In this document: in pieces, positions 28,214-36,823 of the stretch
How positions within the stretch are numbered: the first letter of the stretch is position 1
Layout of the letters: each line of letters opens with the position of its first letter
Assembly (NCBI RefSeq): GCF_031426495.1
Contig: NZ_JANPLK010000037.1
Span: 124,001 to 188,000, forward strand
Length of the DNA: 64,000 bases
Source: Gemmatimonas sp.
GTDB taxonomy: Bacteria > Gemmatimonadota > Gemmatimonadetes > Gemmatimonadales > Gemmatimonadaceae
Reading direction: 5' to 3'
Translations under genes and position numbers: made by a program
Notes under the pieces: model-generated
What the model saw: only the letters and a program-made list of their open reading frames with translations
Told to the model about the DNA's origin: nothing
Database searches by the model: none

Positions 28214-28930
28214 ATGTTCAACAACCTGCTTGAATCTCAGGCTCAGAAGCAGAAGCGCTTGGGTGGGTCCGTCACCTCGATCATCGTCCATACGGCGATT
28301 GTTGTTGCCCTCGTGATCGTCACGAAGAACTCCGGCATCATCAATGAAAAGCCGAAGGAAGAGAAGGTCGACTTTGTCGAGGTGAAAAAGGACGAGCCCA
28401 AGCCACCCGAGCCGGAAAAGGCCCCACCGCCGCCCGACGCCGTGGTTGCCCCGCCGCCGCCCAAGGGTTTCCAGGTGCTTTCGGCCCCGATCGAAATCCC
28501 CAACGTCATCCCCGACATCGATTTGTCCAAGAAGGTCACGGACGAAGCCGACTTCTCGGGTAAGGGTGTCGCCGGTGGTATCGCCAAGGGTGTTGAAGGC
28601 GGCAAGGGACCGGTCCCTCAGGGTGACCAGCCCTACTTCGACTTCCAGGTCGAAAAGCCCGTCGTGATGGCGCCGGGTGCTCAGGGTCCCGCGTACCCCG
28701 ACATGCTCCGCACCGCGGGCATCGAAGGCACCGTGCTGGCGCAGTTCGTGGTCGACACCACGGGACGTGCAGAAATGAACACGTTCAAGGTGCTCAAGTC
28801 CGACAACGATCTGTTCTCCAACGCCGTGAAGAATGCGCTGCAGCGCATGCGCTTCCTCCCCGCCGAGGTGGGTGGACGCAAGGTCAAGCAGCTCGTGCAG
28901 CAGCCGTTCCAGTTCTCGTTGAACCGCTAA
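28214..28930 (+). CDS. tonB: TonB energy transducer protein
   Basis: 238 residues. Short cytoplasmic N-terminus, one membrane anchor (about 21-39), a Lys/Glu/Pro-rich periplasmic spacer (KPPEPEKAPPPPDA, about 60-80) and a C-terminal TonB domain (about 145-236; YPDMLRTAGIEGTVLAQFVVD, ALQRMRFLPAEVGG). It passes proton-motive energy from ExbB/ExbD to outer-membrane transporters. First gene of an operon with exbB, two exbD genes and, after a hairpin, a second tonB. No clear Shine-Dalgarno site lies outside the leader stem. Confidence 0.9.
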   Translation: MFNNLLESQAQKQKRLGGSVTSIIVHTAIVVALVIVTKNSGIINEKPKEEKVDFVEVKKDEPKPPEPEKAPPPPDAVVAPPPPKGFQVLSAPIEIPNVIPDIDLSKKVTDEADFSGKGVAGGIAKGVEGGKGPVPQGDQPYFDFQVEKPVVMAPGAQGPAYPDMLRTAGIEGTVLAQFVVDTTGRAEMNTFKVLKSDNDLFSNAVKNALQRMRFLPAEVGGRKVKQLVQQPFQFSLNR

Positions 28931-28962
28931 GGTTTCCCCCTCGCTCTGCGGAGATTTTTGTC

Positions 28963-29694
28963 ATGAACATGTCGTTGATGGAGCTGTACTCGTCGATGGG
29001 CTGGTTTGCCAAGGGCATCGTGTTCACGCTCCTTGGTATGTCCGCCTTTTCGTTCACCGTGCTCATCCAGAAGTGGTGGAGCATGCGGAAGGCGCAGGCC
29101 GAAACGCGGAAGTTCGCCCCCGAGTTCTCGCAGTTCCTCGAAGAAGACAACCTCATCGAGGCGATCAAGCTGGCCGAAGGCTATAAGAAGTCGCATGTCG
29201 CTCGCGTGCTCGGTGGTGCCCTCGCCGAAATCCGCCCGCTCATCCAGGATGGCTCGGTGACGGTGTCGGACATCAACACGTCGGAGCGCGCTGTCGAGCG
29301 TGAAATGCTCATGACGATCGTCGACCTCAAGCGTGGTCTTGGCGTGCTCGCGACCGTCGGCGCCACCGCGCCGTTCGTCGGACTGCTCGGCACCACGATG
29401 GGTATCGTGAACTCCTTCACCGGTATGGCCACGTCCGGTGCGGGTGGTATCTCCGCCATCGCGGCCGGTGTTGCCGAAGCCCTCATCACGACCGCCATCG
29501 GTATCGGCGTCGCCATTCCCGCCGTGTGGGCGTTCAACTTCTTCCAGACGAAGATTGACAACCTCACGGCCGAAATGACCTACACGTCGAAGGAAATGAT
29601 CGATTACCTCATCAAGGGTGTGTCGGGTGAGTTCGGTCGGTCGCGCTTCACGCGTGAGTTCAACACCGCTGGTCAGCAGTCGATCTCGCAGTAA
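28963..29694 (+). CDS. exbB: ExbB/TolQ/MotA-family proton channel protein
   Basis: 243 residues. Three membrane segments: about 15-37, 125-150 and 168-192, with the long cytoplasmic loop between the first and second, the ExbB topology. The conserved region LGVLATVGATAPFVGLLGTT and ALITTAIGIGVAIPAVWAF form the channel with ExbD. GGAG precedes the ATG by nine bases. It works with the ExbD proteins encoded next to power TonB. Confidence 0.93.
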   Translation: MNMSLMELYSSMGWFAKGIVFTLLGMSAFSFTVLIQKWWSMRKAQAETRKFAPEFSQFLEEDNLIEAIKLAEGYKKSHVARVLGGALAEIRPLIQDGSVTVSDINTSERAVEREMLMTIVDLKRGLGVLATVGATAPFVGLLGTTMGIVNSFTGMATSGAGGISAIAAGVAEALITTAIGIGVAIPAVWAFNFFQTKIDNLTAEMTYTSKEMIDYLIKGVSGEFGRSRFTREFNTAGQQSISQ

Positions 29695-29765
29695 TCACGA
29701 TCGGTCGTCCGGTCGGCGCTCCGTACGGGGCGCCGCACCGGAGGGCTCAACGCCAGGAGTGCGCG

Positions 29766-30227
29766 ATGGGAATGAGCGTCAGCAGCGGGGGCGGCGTAAA
29801 GGCCGAACCCAACGTGACCCCCATGATCGACGTGATGCTCGTACTGCTCATCATCTTCATGATCACGATCCCGCAGATCAACGCGGGCTTCACTGCGGTC
29901 CCGCCGGAAGGGCAGAATCTCAAGCCCCACCCGGAAGAAGATGGTGATCAAGTGCTCGGCATCGACGATCAGGGTCGGTACTATCTCAACAAGGCCAGGA
30001 TTCGCAACGAGGACCTCGAAGCCCTCGTCGGCGAGATTTACCTGAAGGAGCGCGAGGACTACATCATGTACGTCAAGGCCCATAAGGACCTCGAGTACGT
30101 GAAAGTGGTAGACGCGTTGGATCGCATCTCGCGATCCGGTGTGCGCGTCGCCGCGCTCATCACGGATCAGACACCGAATACGGAATCGCTCGTTGAGAGC
30201 GACCGCATCATGCCGGGGACTAAATAG
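29766..30227 (+). CDS. exbD: ExbD/TolR-family protein (first copy)
   Basis: 153 residues, with AGGAG before the ATG. Single membrane helix (about 21-41) led by VTPMIDVMLVLLIIF, which contains the Asp that carries protons in ExbD. The periplasmic remainder has the ExbD fold (YVKAHKDLEYVKVVDALDRI). Two bases separate its stop from the second exbD. Confidence 0.92.
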   Translation: MGMSVSSGGGVKAEPNVTPMIDVMLVLLIIFMITIPQINAGFTAVPPEGQNLKPHPEEDGDQVLGIDDQGRYYLNKARIRNEDLEALVGEIYLKEREDYIMYVKAHKDLEYVKVVDALDRISRSGVRVAALITDQTPNTESLVESDRIMPGTK

Positions 30228-30229
30228 CC

Positions 30230-30637
30230 ATGAGCATGTCTGCACCGAGCGGTGGCTCGAATCTCAACAACGACATGAACGTCACGCCGATGATCGACGT
30301 GCTGCTCGTGTTGCTGATCATCTTCATGATGATCATTCCGATGAGCCGCAAGGCGATCGACACGCAGTTGCCTGATCCGACGCCGCAGCCGCCGTCGACG
30401 CAGGTCAATCCAGACCAGATCGTGCTCGAAGTCCTCCCGGACGACAAGTACGCGGTCAATAAGGAGCCGATCGAGAAGGCCAAGCTCCTGGAGAAGTTGA
30501 CGTCGATCTACGCCCCCCGTCCCGAAAAGATCATCTTCGTGAAGGGTGACACCACGGTGAAGTACTCCGCGGTGATCTGGGCGATGGATCAGGCGCGCGG
30601 CGCCGGGGTAAAGGTCATCGGCGTTCCACCGAAGTGA
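30230..30637 (+). CDS. exbD: ExbD/TolR-family protein (second copy)
   Basis: 135 residues. Single helix with VTPMIDVLLVLLIIFMMIIP (proton-carrying Asp present) and a shorter periplasmic domain ending in VIWAMDQARGAGVKVIGVPP. It is clearly a paralogue of the gene just upstream, but only the helix region is closely similar. Paired ExbD proteins may form a heterodimer with one ExbB pentamer. Confidence 0.92.
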   Translation: MSMSAPSGGSNLNNDMNVTPMIDVLLVLLIIFMMIIPMSRKAIDTQLPDPTPQPPSTQVNPDQIVLEVLPDDKYAVNKEPIEKAKLLEKLTSIYAPRPEKIIFVKGDTTVKYSAVIWAMDQARGAGVKVIGVPPK

Positions 30638-30693
30638 TGTGTGGCGCGGACCCGGAACCGGGAACGCGCCCACCCACGAGATCCACGTCGTGA

Positions 30694-30730
30694 CTACGGC
30701 GGGCGAACCCATAGGGCTCGTCCGCCGTAG
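30694..30730 (+). terminator. Hairpin after the second exbD
   Basis: CTACGGCGGGCGA pairs with TCGTCCGCCGTAG with one mismatch and an 11-base loop. There is no T-run, so it may be an attenuator or mRNA end rather than a full terminator. Confidence 0.5.
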
Positions 30731-30762
30731 TACGTTGTATAGGTCTCACCCATAGATCCTCA

Positions 30763-31605
30763 ATGACGACAACGCCTCCATCGCTTCCCGATATCGCTGA
30801 CCTCCCGCCGCCGGATCGCCCCCGCTACCGACCGCCGATCGGTGTGCCGGTCGGCAACCAGCGTCGCGTCCGCAGTCTGCTGATCAGCATCGGCATTCAC
30901 CTGCTGATCATCATCCTGCTCATCGTGCCGTTCACGTCGCCGGAGATGATCCGCGAGGTTCTGGGAGCTGGCGGCCTCGGCCCGGCCGGTGGAGGCGGGG
31001 GTGGTAACCGCGGTACGGGTGGGATCGCCAAAGATGAGCGACTCCAGTTCGTTCGCGTGGCCCCTGCGCCGACGCCGCCTCCGCCCACGGTGAAGCCGCC
31101 CACGATTCAGCCCATTGTCCCGCCCCCACCGCCGCCGCCGGTGATCAAGCCGCCGCAGCAGCCGGCCGCCCCGACGCAGCCGTCCGCTACGGACGCCGCC
31201 GACGCAAAGTCGGCGGTGACGGGCACGGGAGGGGGCTCAGGAAGCGACGGAAGCGCCGGGTCAGGTCCAGGCAGCGGTGGAGGGGTCGGGTCCGGCGTAG
31301 GCACCGGCAAGGGCACCAGCGTGGGTCCCGGCACCGGCGGTGGTCCGGGCACGGTCTACCCCCCTGCGCCCACCGAGCTGTTCCTGCCGCCGCTTCCGGT
31401 GCCCAATAAGGCGAAAGGCACCGTTATCGTCGTCTTCGAAGTCGACTCGACCGGCAAGGTGCTCGATCTGCAGTTCACGCCGACCAAAGACGGTGCGTAC
31501 AACCGAAAGCTGCGCGAGGCGCTCGTCGCCATCCGCTTTCGCCCCGCCGTCAATGCGCAGGGTGTCCCGGTCCGCGGCAAAGCCGAAATCACGTACTCGC
31601 TGTAG
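30763..31605 (+). CDS. Second TonB-family protein with Pro- and Gly-rich linker
   Basis: 280 residues. A cytoplasmic N-terminus of about 35 residues, one membrane anchor (SLLISIGIHLLIIILLIVPF), a proline block (about 105-130), a Gly/Ser/Thr-rich stretch (about 160-205) and a TonB C-terminal domain (about 210-280; KGTVIVVFEVDSTGKVLDLQ). The linker composition is unlike that of the first TonB. It lies 125 bases after the second exbD, past a hairpin, so it may be expressed at a different level. Confidence 0.88.
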   Translation: MTTTPPSLPDIADLPPPDRPRYRPPIGVPVGNQRRVRSLLISIGIHLLIIILLIVPFTSPEMIREVLGAGGLGPAGGGGGGNRGTGGIAKDERLQFVRVAPAPTPPPPTVKPPTIQPIVPPPPPPPVIKPPQQPAAPTQPSATDAADAKSAVTGTGGGSGSDGSAGSGPGSGGGVGSGVGTGKGTSVGPGTGGGPGTVYPPAPTELFLPPLPVPNKAKGTVIVVFEVDSTGKVLDLQFTPTKDGAYNRKLREALVAIRFRPAVNAQGVPVRGKAEITYSL

Positions 31606-31710
31606 GCTCGCAGTACGCGTGACCCGACAGTAGCTTGCGCGCACGAGACACCCGCGCGCCTGCCTCCGCCCTCCCCACACGGCGCGCTCCTCCCCCCGAT
31701 CCGAGGGCCC

Positions 31711-33204
31711 ATGGGGCTGTTTGATCGCAAGCCGATCGCCACCGCTGATGAAAGCGGTACCGGTATGCGCCGTACGCTCGGCGCTGGCGACCTTGTCATG
31801 CTGGCCATCGGTGCCGTCATCGGCGCTGGTATCTTCTCGTCGCTCGGCACCGCTGCGGCCGGAGAAACACTCGCCGACGGCACCGTGATCCGATACGGGG
31901 CCGGCCCTGCGCTCGTGCTCTCCTTCGTGTTGCTCGGAGCCGTGTGCGGACTCGCGGCGCTCTGCTACGCCGAGCTCGCGGCCATGATTCCGCAAGCCGG
32001 CAGCGCCTACGCCTATTCGTACGCTACGCTCGGCGAGATCGTGGCGTGGATCGTCGGCTGGGCACTCATTCTTGAATACGCCGTCGGCAATGTCGCTGTC
32101 GCGATCGGATGGTCCGGCTACTTCACATCGTTGTTGTCAGGGTTCGGCATCGACCTCCCCGGATGGCTCACGCACGGCTACTGGAATGTGAAGGCCAGTG
32201 GCGACCCGGCCATCCGAGCGTTGATGGAGTCGGCCCCGCACATCGGCAAGATTCCCGTGCTGGTGAATCTGCCGGCATTCGGCATCGTGGTCGCCATTAC
32301 CCTGCTGCTGCTCAAGGGCGTGAAGGAAAGCACGCGCGCCAACAACATCATGGTGGTCATCAAGCTGCTGGTGCTCGCGCTCTTCGTGATCGTGGGCGGC
32401 ATGCACATCGACCCGGCCAACTACAAGCCCTTCGCGCCGAACGGCTTCCGCGGGATTCATCAGGGCGCGGCGATCGTGTTCTTTGCCTATATCGGCTTCG
32501 ACGCGATCTCCACCGCCGCTGAAGAAACCAAAAATCCACAGCGCAATCTGCCCATCGGTATTCTCGGCGGATTGGCCATTTGCACGCTGATCTACGTGAT
32601 CGTTGGCTTCGTGGCCACCGGACTCGTGCCCTACGAACAGTTGCGGAGCAGCGACCCCTTGGCCAAGGCGCTTTCGATCGCCGGTCTCTCCACGGCGAGC
32701 TGGATCGTGGCCGCCGGTGCCGTCGTCTCGATGTCCGCCGTGTTGCTCGTGTTTCAGTACGGTCAGCCGCGCATCTTCTACGCCATGGCGCGCGACGGCC
32801 TGCTGCCGAAGTTCGCCGCCAAGCTGCATCCGAAGACGCGCACCCCGCACGTTACGACGATCATCACTGGTGTCGCGGTGGCACTCGGTTCGCTGCTCGC
32901 TGACGACGCCGCGACGTATGACCTGACCAACATCGGCACGCTCGCCGCGTTCTCCGTCGTGTGCATCGGGGTGTTGGTGCTGCGCATTCGCGAGCCTGAT
33001 CGCCATCGTCCGTTCCGCGTCCCCTTCGTGTGGCTCGTGACGCTCGGCGGCGCTGGGGCCTGCGTATTCGTCATGCGCGGGCTACCGTCGAGCGCCTGGA
33101 AGGCGTTCGCCGTGTGGATGGTCATCGGTCTCTCCGTGTATTTCCTCTACGGGTACAAGAACTCGGTGCTGCGCCGCGGGAACGCACCGGTCTCGCCCGA
33201 ATAA
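31711..33204 (+). CDS. APC-family amino acid permease
   Basis: 497 residues with about 12 hydrophobic segments and the APC signature near the start: MLAIGAVIGAGIFSSLGTAA (substrate-binding GAG motif in helix 1). Helix 6 carries AIVFFAYIGFDAISTAAEE, as in cationic amino acid transporters of the CAT/YfnA type. Inner-membrane amino acid:H+ symporter or exchanger; substrate not determined. The next gene is also a carboxylate or amino acid symporter, 47 bases on. Confidence 0.88.
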   Translation: MGLFDRKPIATADESGTGMRRTLGAGDLVMLAIGAVIGAGIFSSLGTAAAGETLADGTVIRYGAGPALVLSFVLLGAVCGLAALCYAELAAMIPQAGSAYAYSYATLGEIVAWIVGWALILEYAVGNVAVAIGWSGYFTSLLSGFGIDLPGWLTHGYWNVKASGDPAIRALMESAPHIGKIPVLVNLPAFGIVVAITLLLLKGVKESTRANNIMVVIKLLVLALFVIVGGMHIDPANYKPFAPNGFRGIHQGAAIVFFAYIGFDAISTAAEETKNPQRNLPIGILGGLAICTLIYVIVGFVATGLVPYEQLRSSDPLAKALSIAGLSTASWIVAAGAVVSMSAVLLVFQYGQPRIFYAMARDGLLPKFAAKLHPKTRTPHVTTIITGVAVALGSLLADDAATYDLTNIGTLAAFSVVCIGVLVLRIREPDRHRPFRVPFVWLVTLGGAGACVFVMRGLPSSAWKAFAVWMVIGLSVYFLYGYKNSVLRRGNAPVSPE

Positions 33205-33251
33205 GTCACCCGCGGTTCTCCAGCCGTACCACGTCTCCCCAAACCAGCATC

Positions 33252-34535
33252 ATGGCTCATCAGTCATCCAGCGCGTCGCCTGCGGCACCGAGCAAGGGCT
33301 TCCTCGGGATCGGATTCTCGACGTGGATCGTCATATCGATGATCGTCGGCATCCTGATCGGCTGGCTCGCGCCCGATTTCGCGCCGAACCTCAAGCCGTT
33401 CGCGAACATCTTCCTGCGCATGATCAAGTCGCTGATCGTGCCGCTGCTGTTCAGCACCCTGGTGGTCGGTATTGCCGGTCACGGCGACGACATGAAGAAG
33501 GTCGGCAAGCTCGCGCTACGTTCGATCATCTATTTCGAAGTCGTCACCACGGCTGCGCTCGCGATCGGACTCATTGCCGTCAACTTCGTGAAGCCCGGTC
33601 TCGGCCTCTCGATCGCCCCTGCGGCCGGCAGCACGGAGGAGTTCAAGGCGCTCGCGGCGAAAACACCGACGTTCGCGTCGGTGCTCGAACACACGGTGCC
33701 GCAGAGCTTCTTCGAAGCGGCCGCGAACAACGAAGTGCTGCAGATCGTCTTCTTCGCGATCCTCTTCGCCGTCGCTCTCTCGCGCGTTGAGGGCCCGTCC
33801 AAGAAGATCGTGCTCGACGGCCTGCAGGCGATCAGCGAAGTGATGTTCAAGTTTGTCGGTATCGTCATGACCTACGCGCCCATCGGCATCGGCGCCGCCA
33901 TCGGTGTCACGGTCGGCAAGAGCGGACTCGGCGTGCTGCTCAGTCTTGGCAAGCTCGTGGCCACGTTGTACGCGTCGCTCATTGTGTTTGTCGTGATCGT
34001 GCTCATACCGGTGGCGTTGTTGGCCCGCATCCCCATCATGCGCTTCTGGCGCACGGTGAAGGAGCCATGGCTCATCGCGTTCTCCACGGCCTCCAGCGAG
34101 GCCGCCTTCCCGCAGGCGATGCAGGCCATGGAAAAGTTCGGCGTCCCGCGCCGGATCGTGTCGTTCGTGCTCCCCACGGGCTACTCGTTCAATCTCGATG
34201 GCAGTACGCTCTACCTTGCCATCGCCTCGGTGTTCGTGGCGCAAGCCGCCGGCATCGACATGCCGATCGGCACCCAGCTGCTCATGATGCTGACGCTGAT
34301 GCTCACCTCGAAGGGTGTGGCAGCAGTTCCGCGCGCGTCGCTCGTGATCCTGTCGGGCGCCCTCGCGCAGTTCAACCTGCCGCTCGAGGGCATCGCGCTC
34401 ATCCTCGGCGTCGATGCCATCATGGACATGGCTCGCACGTCGGTGAATCTGCTTGGCAACTGTCTCGCCACGGCTGTCATGGCGCGCTGGGAAGGCGAGC
34501 TGAATATCCCGGCCGAGGAAGCCGTCCCGGCGTAA
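33252..34535 (+). CDS. Dicarboxylate/glutamate:cation symporter (DAACS family)
   Basis: 427 residues from ATG 33252. Typical DAACS features: FLRMIKSLIVPLLFSTLVVG, the helical hairpin region ending AFSTASSEAAFPQAMQAMEK, the PTGYSFNLDGSTLY motif, and SKGVAAVPRASLVIL followed by DAIMDMARTSVNLLGN containing the substrate- and sodium-binding Asp and Asn. Inner-membrane Na+/H+-coupled uptake of glutamate, aspartate or C4-dicarboxylates. It is co-directional with the APC permease and followed 12 bases on by the desaturase-like gene. Confidence 0.9.
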   Translation: MAHQSSSASPAAPSKGFLGIGFSTWIVISMIVGILIGWLAPDFAPNLKPFANIFLRMIKSLIVPLLFSTLVVGIAGHGDDMKKVGKLALRSIIYFEVVTTAALAIGLIAVNFVKPGLGLSIAPAAGSTEEFKALAAKTPTFASVLEHTVPQSFFEAAANNEVLQIVFFAILFAVALSRVEGPSKKIVLDGLQAISEVMFKFVGIVMTYAPIGIGAAIGVTVGKSGLGVLLSLGKLVATLYASLIVFVVIVLIPVALLARIPIMRFWRTVKEPWLIAFSTASSEAAFPQAMQAMEKFGVPRRIVSFVLPTGYSFNLDGSTLYLAIASVFVAQAAGIDMPIGTQLLMMLTLMLTSKGVAAVPRASLVILSGALAQFNLPLEGIALILGVDAIMDMARTSVNLLGNCLATAVMARWEGELNIPAEEAVPA

Positions 34536-34547
34536 GCGCAGATCGAC

Positions 34548-35876
34548 ATGGGGATTATCCAGGCCAGCATCCCGCTGTTCTTCCTCCTCATCGCGGCCGA
34601 GTTGCTGTTCACGCGACTCGGCCGTCGCGCGTTCTATCGTCTCAATGATTCCATCAGCGATCTCTCGGCAGGCACGCTCAGCCAGATCGCCGGCATCTTC
34701 ACGAAGCTCCTGCTCATCGGCGTCTTCGCGTGGATCTACGAGCACGCGCGGTTGCAGCGCTGGGTTGGCGTCCCCGCTTGGCCCGATGGAATCATGCTGC
34801 GGCGAGATTCGAGCGGCGTGACCATCGACTGGGCTGCGGTCGTCGGCTGGAGCAGTGCGTTCGTCGTCGTCGATCTGGCGTACTACTGGTTTCACCGGGT
34901 GTCGCATGAGGTGAACCTGTTCTGGGCGGGGCACGTCGTGCATCACTCGAGCGAGGAGTACAACCTCGCCGTCGCCCTGCGGCAGAGCGCCGTGGGTGGG
35001 CTGATCGGCTGGATCTTCTACGCCCCGCTCGCGTTGCTGGGCATGTCGTGGGAGCAGTTCGCGGTCTGCTATGCCATCAACCTGGTGTACCAGTTCTGGA
35101 TCCACACACGCGCGATTTCGCGCTTGCCGGCGTGGGCCGAGGCTGTCCTCAATACGCCGTCGCATCACCGCGTGCACCACGGGGTCAATCCGGAGTATCA
35201 GGACCGCAACTATGCGGGTGTGTTCATCGTGTGGGATCGGTGGTTTGGCACCTTCATCGCGGAACGCGATGAGCCTGTCTACGGCATTACCACACCGCTG
35301 CGCAGCTGGAATCCGCTCTGGGCGCAGTTGCACCAGTACGTCGCGATCGCGCGCAACGTGCGACGTGCCGCGTCGTGGCGCGACCGCTGGCGCTGCGTGT
35401 TCGGCGCGCCCGGTTGGCGTTCGGCGTCCGAAGGCGGACCCGTGGTCGGACTTCCCGTTACGCCGCACACGGTGATCAAATTCGATACCGCCGTGCCGTC
35501 AGCCCTGTCGCGCTATGCGCTCGTGCATTTCGCCCTCGCGATTCCGCCGGCGCTGTGGTTGTTGACCGCGGCCGATCGGTTGCCCGCTCTGCAACTCGGG
35601 GCAGGGGCGTTCTATGTCGCGCTCGCGCTCACCAACGTGGGCGGTGTGCTCGAAGGACGACGATGGGCATTCGCGGCCGAGCAGGCGCGGCTGGGAGCGC
35701 TCGCAGCGGCGTCGATCGGGTGGCTGGTACGCAACGAGGCGCCGCTCTGGATCGGCGGCGCCTCGTTGTGCTGCTGTGCGGTCAGCGTCTTCGTGCTCTG
35801 GAGCAATCGCGCGGCGTTCACGCTCTCCAGTGACGAGCGCATGGATGTCGCGCACCGCGAGCTGGCGGGGCGTTAG
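34548..35876 (+). CDS. Fatty acid hydroxylase / sterol desaturase family membrane protein
   Basis: 442 residues. Di-iron membrane oxygenase family. The histidine clusters are present: YYWFHRVSHEVN, HVVHHSSEEYN and SHHRVHHGVN about residues 110-215. The first 270 residues include the membrane core; the last 130 add more hydrophobic segments, giving an alkylglycerol-monooxygenase-like length. The enzyme probably hydroxylates or desaturates a lipid in the inner membrane. Stop codons of this gene and the convergent kinase gene overlap by four bases. Confidence 0.85.
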   Translation: MGIIQASIPLFFLLIAAELLFTRLGRRAFYRLNDSISDLSAGTLSQIAGIFTKLLLIGVFAWIYEHARLQRWVGVPAWPDGIMLRRDSSGVTIDWAAVVGWSSAFVVVDLAYYWFHRVSHEVNLFWAGHVVHHSSEEYNLAVALRQSAVGGLIGWIFYAPLALLGMSWEQFAVCYAINLVYQFWIHTRAISRLPAWAEAVLNTPSHHRVHHGVNPEYQDRNYAGVFIVWDRWFGTFIAERDEPVYGITTPLRSWNPLWAQLHQYVAIARNVRRAASWRDRWRCVFGAPGWRSASEGGPVVGLPVTPHTVIKFDTAVPSALSRYALVHFALAIPPALWLLTAADRLPALQLGAGAFYVALALTNVGGVLEGRRWAFAAEQARLGALAAASIGWLVRNEAPLWIGGASLCCCAVSVFVLWSNRAAFTLSSDERMDVAHRELAGR

Positions 35877-36823
35877 ACTTCGACGCCCAGCAGGCGCCGC
35901 GCCCGCCGCACCGCACCGCGTGCCGCGTCGACGTCTTCCGCGCGCACGGTCGCGCCGGGCACCGCACTCTTCAGACGCTGTTCGAGGCGCTTCCGCACCA
36001 ACGAGCCCTTCGACAGCAAGCCGCCCGCGAACGCCACCGGAATGGCCGCGCGCTCGTCCATGAAGCAACGACGCGCCAACGTGCGAATGTGCAGGGCGAG
36101 TTCTTCGACGCAGAAGCTGATCAGGGCGTTCGCGCGGAGATCGCCGGTCGAGGCCACCTTCGCGACCACCGGCGCGAGCGTCGCGTAGTGTCCCGGTGTG
36201 GCCTCTGAGGCCCACGGAATGAGGTCGTCGAGCGACTCCAGTTCCAGTGCCGTGAGAATCGCGCCCGTGAGTGCCGTATCCGGTTCGCGACCATCGTGCG
36301 CCGCCGTGATGACGCTCAAGGCGCGGCGCCCAAGCCATGCGCCACTGCCCTCGTCACCGATAGTCGGCCCCCAACCGCCACAGCGCTCCAGTCGCCCGTC
36401 CGGCGCACGGGAGTAGGCCACGGAGCCCGTGCCCGAGATGAGCAGGACACCGGCGGAATCGCCGAACGCATCATCCATCGCAATCGTCGCGTCGGCCTGC
36501 ACTGAGACATCATCAGCCACGCGACGCGACGCGAGCGCCGACCACAGGGCCTGCGCCGCGCGCTCCTGTCCGGCACCGGCGACGCCGACGACGCACACGG
36601 CCGGCCGCGTGTCGGTGCGATCGGCCGTCGCCAGGACATCGGCGATCAGCGACTTGATGATGTCCGCTGCCACGCCTTCATGGCCCGGCGTCAGCGCCGT
36701 TCCCGCACCTTCCACGCGCGCCAGCGTGTTGCCAGCAGCATCCGCGAGAATGACACGCGTGCGGCTTCCGCCGCCGTCTACACCGACGACGAGTGGTGTC
36801 GGGTCGAGAGGTCCGGCACTCAT
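35873..36823 (-). CDS. BadF/BadG-type ATPase, probable GlcNAc/MurNAc kinase
   Basis: 316 residues from ATG 36823, which overlaps the stop of the SSS symporter gene. ASKHA-fold sugar kinase with phosphate-1 loop VVGVDGGGSRTRVILAD (about 12-28), ISGTGSVAYSR, and CGGWGPTIGDEGSGAWLG typical of N-acetylglucosamine kinases and MurK, then FAGGLLSKGSLVRKR (adenosine loop). It should phosphorylate N-acetyl amino sugars in the cytoplasm. Context with a symporter and NagB supports amino sugar use. Confidence 0.86.
   Translation of the reverse strand: MSAGPLDPTPLVVGVDGGGSRTRVILADAAGNTLARVEGAGTALTPGHEGVAADIIKSLIADVLATADRTDTRPAVCVVGVAGAGQERAAQALWSALASRRVADDVSVQADATIAMDDAFGDSAGVLLISGTGSVAYSRAPDGRLERCGGWGPTIGDEGSGAWLGRRALSVITAAHDGREPDTALTGAILTALELESLDDLIPWASEATPGHYATLAPVVAKVASTGDLRANALISFCVEELALHIRTLARRCFMDERAAIPVAFAGGLLSKGSLVRKRLEQRLKSAVPGATVRAEDVDAARGAVRRARRLLGVEV

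Noticed and set aside
33516..35468. A 650-codon open frame on the minus strand over the DAACS and fatty acid hydroxylase genes
   Set aside because: The translation is Arg/Asp/His-rich and matches no fold, while both plus-strand genes beneath it have clear family motifs; it is an artefact of high GC.
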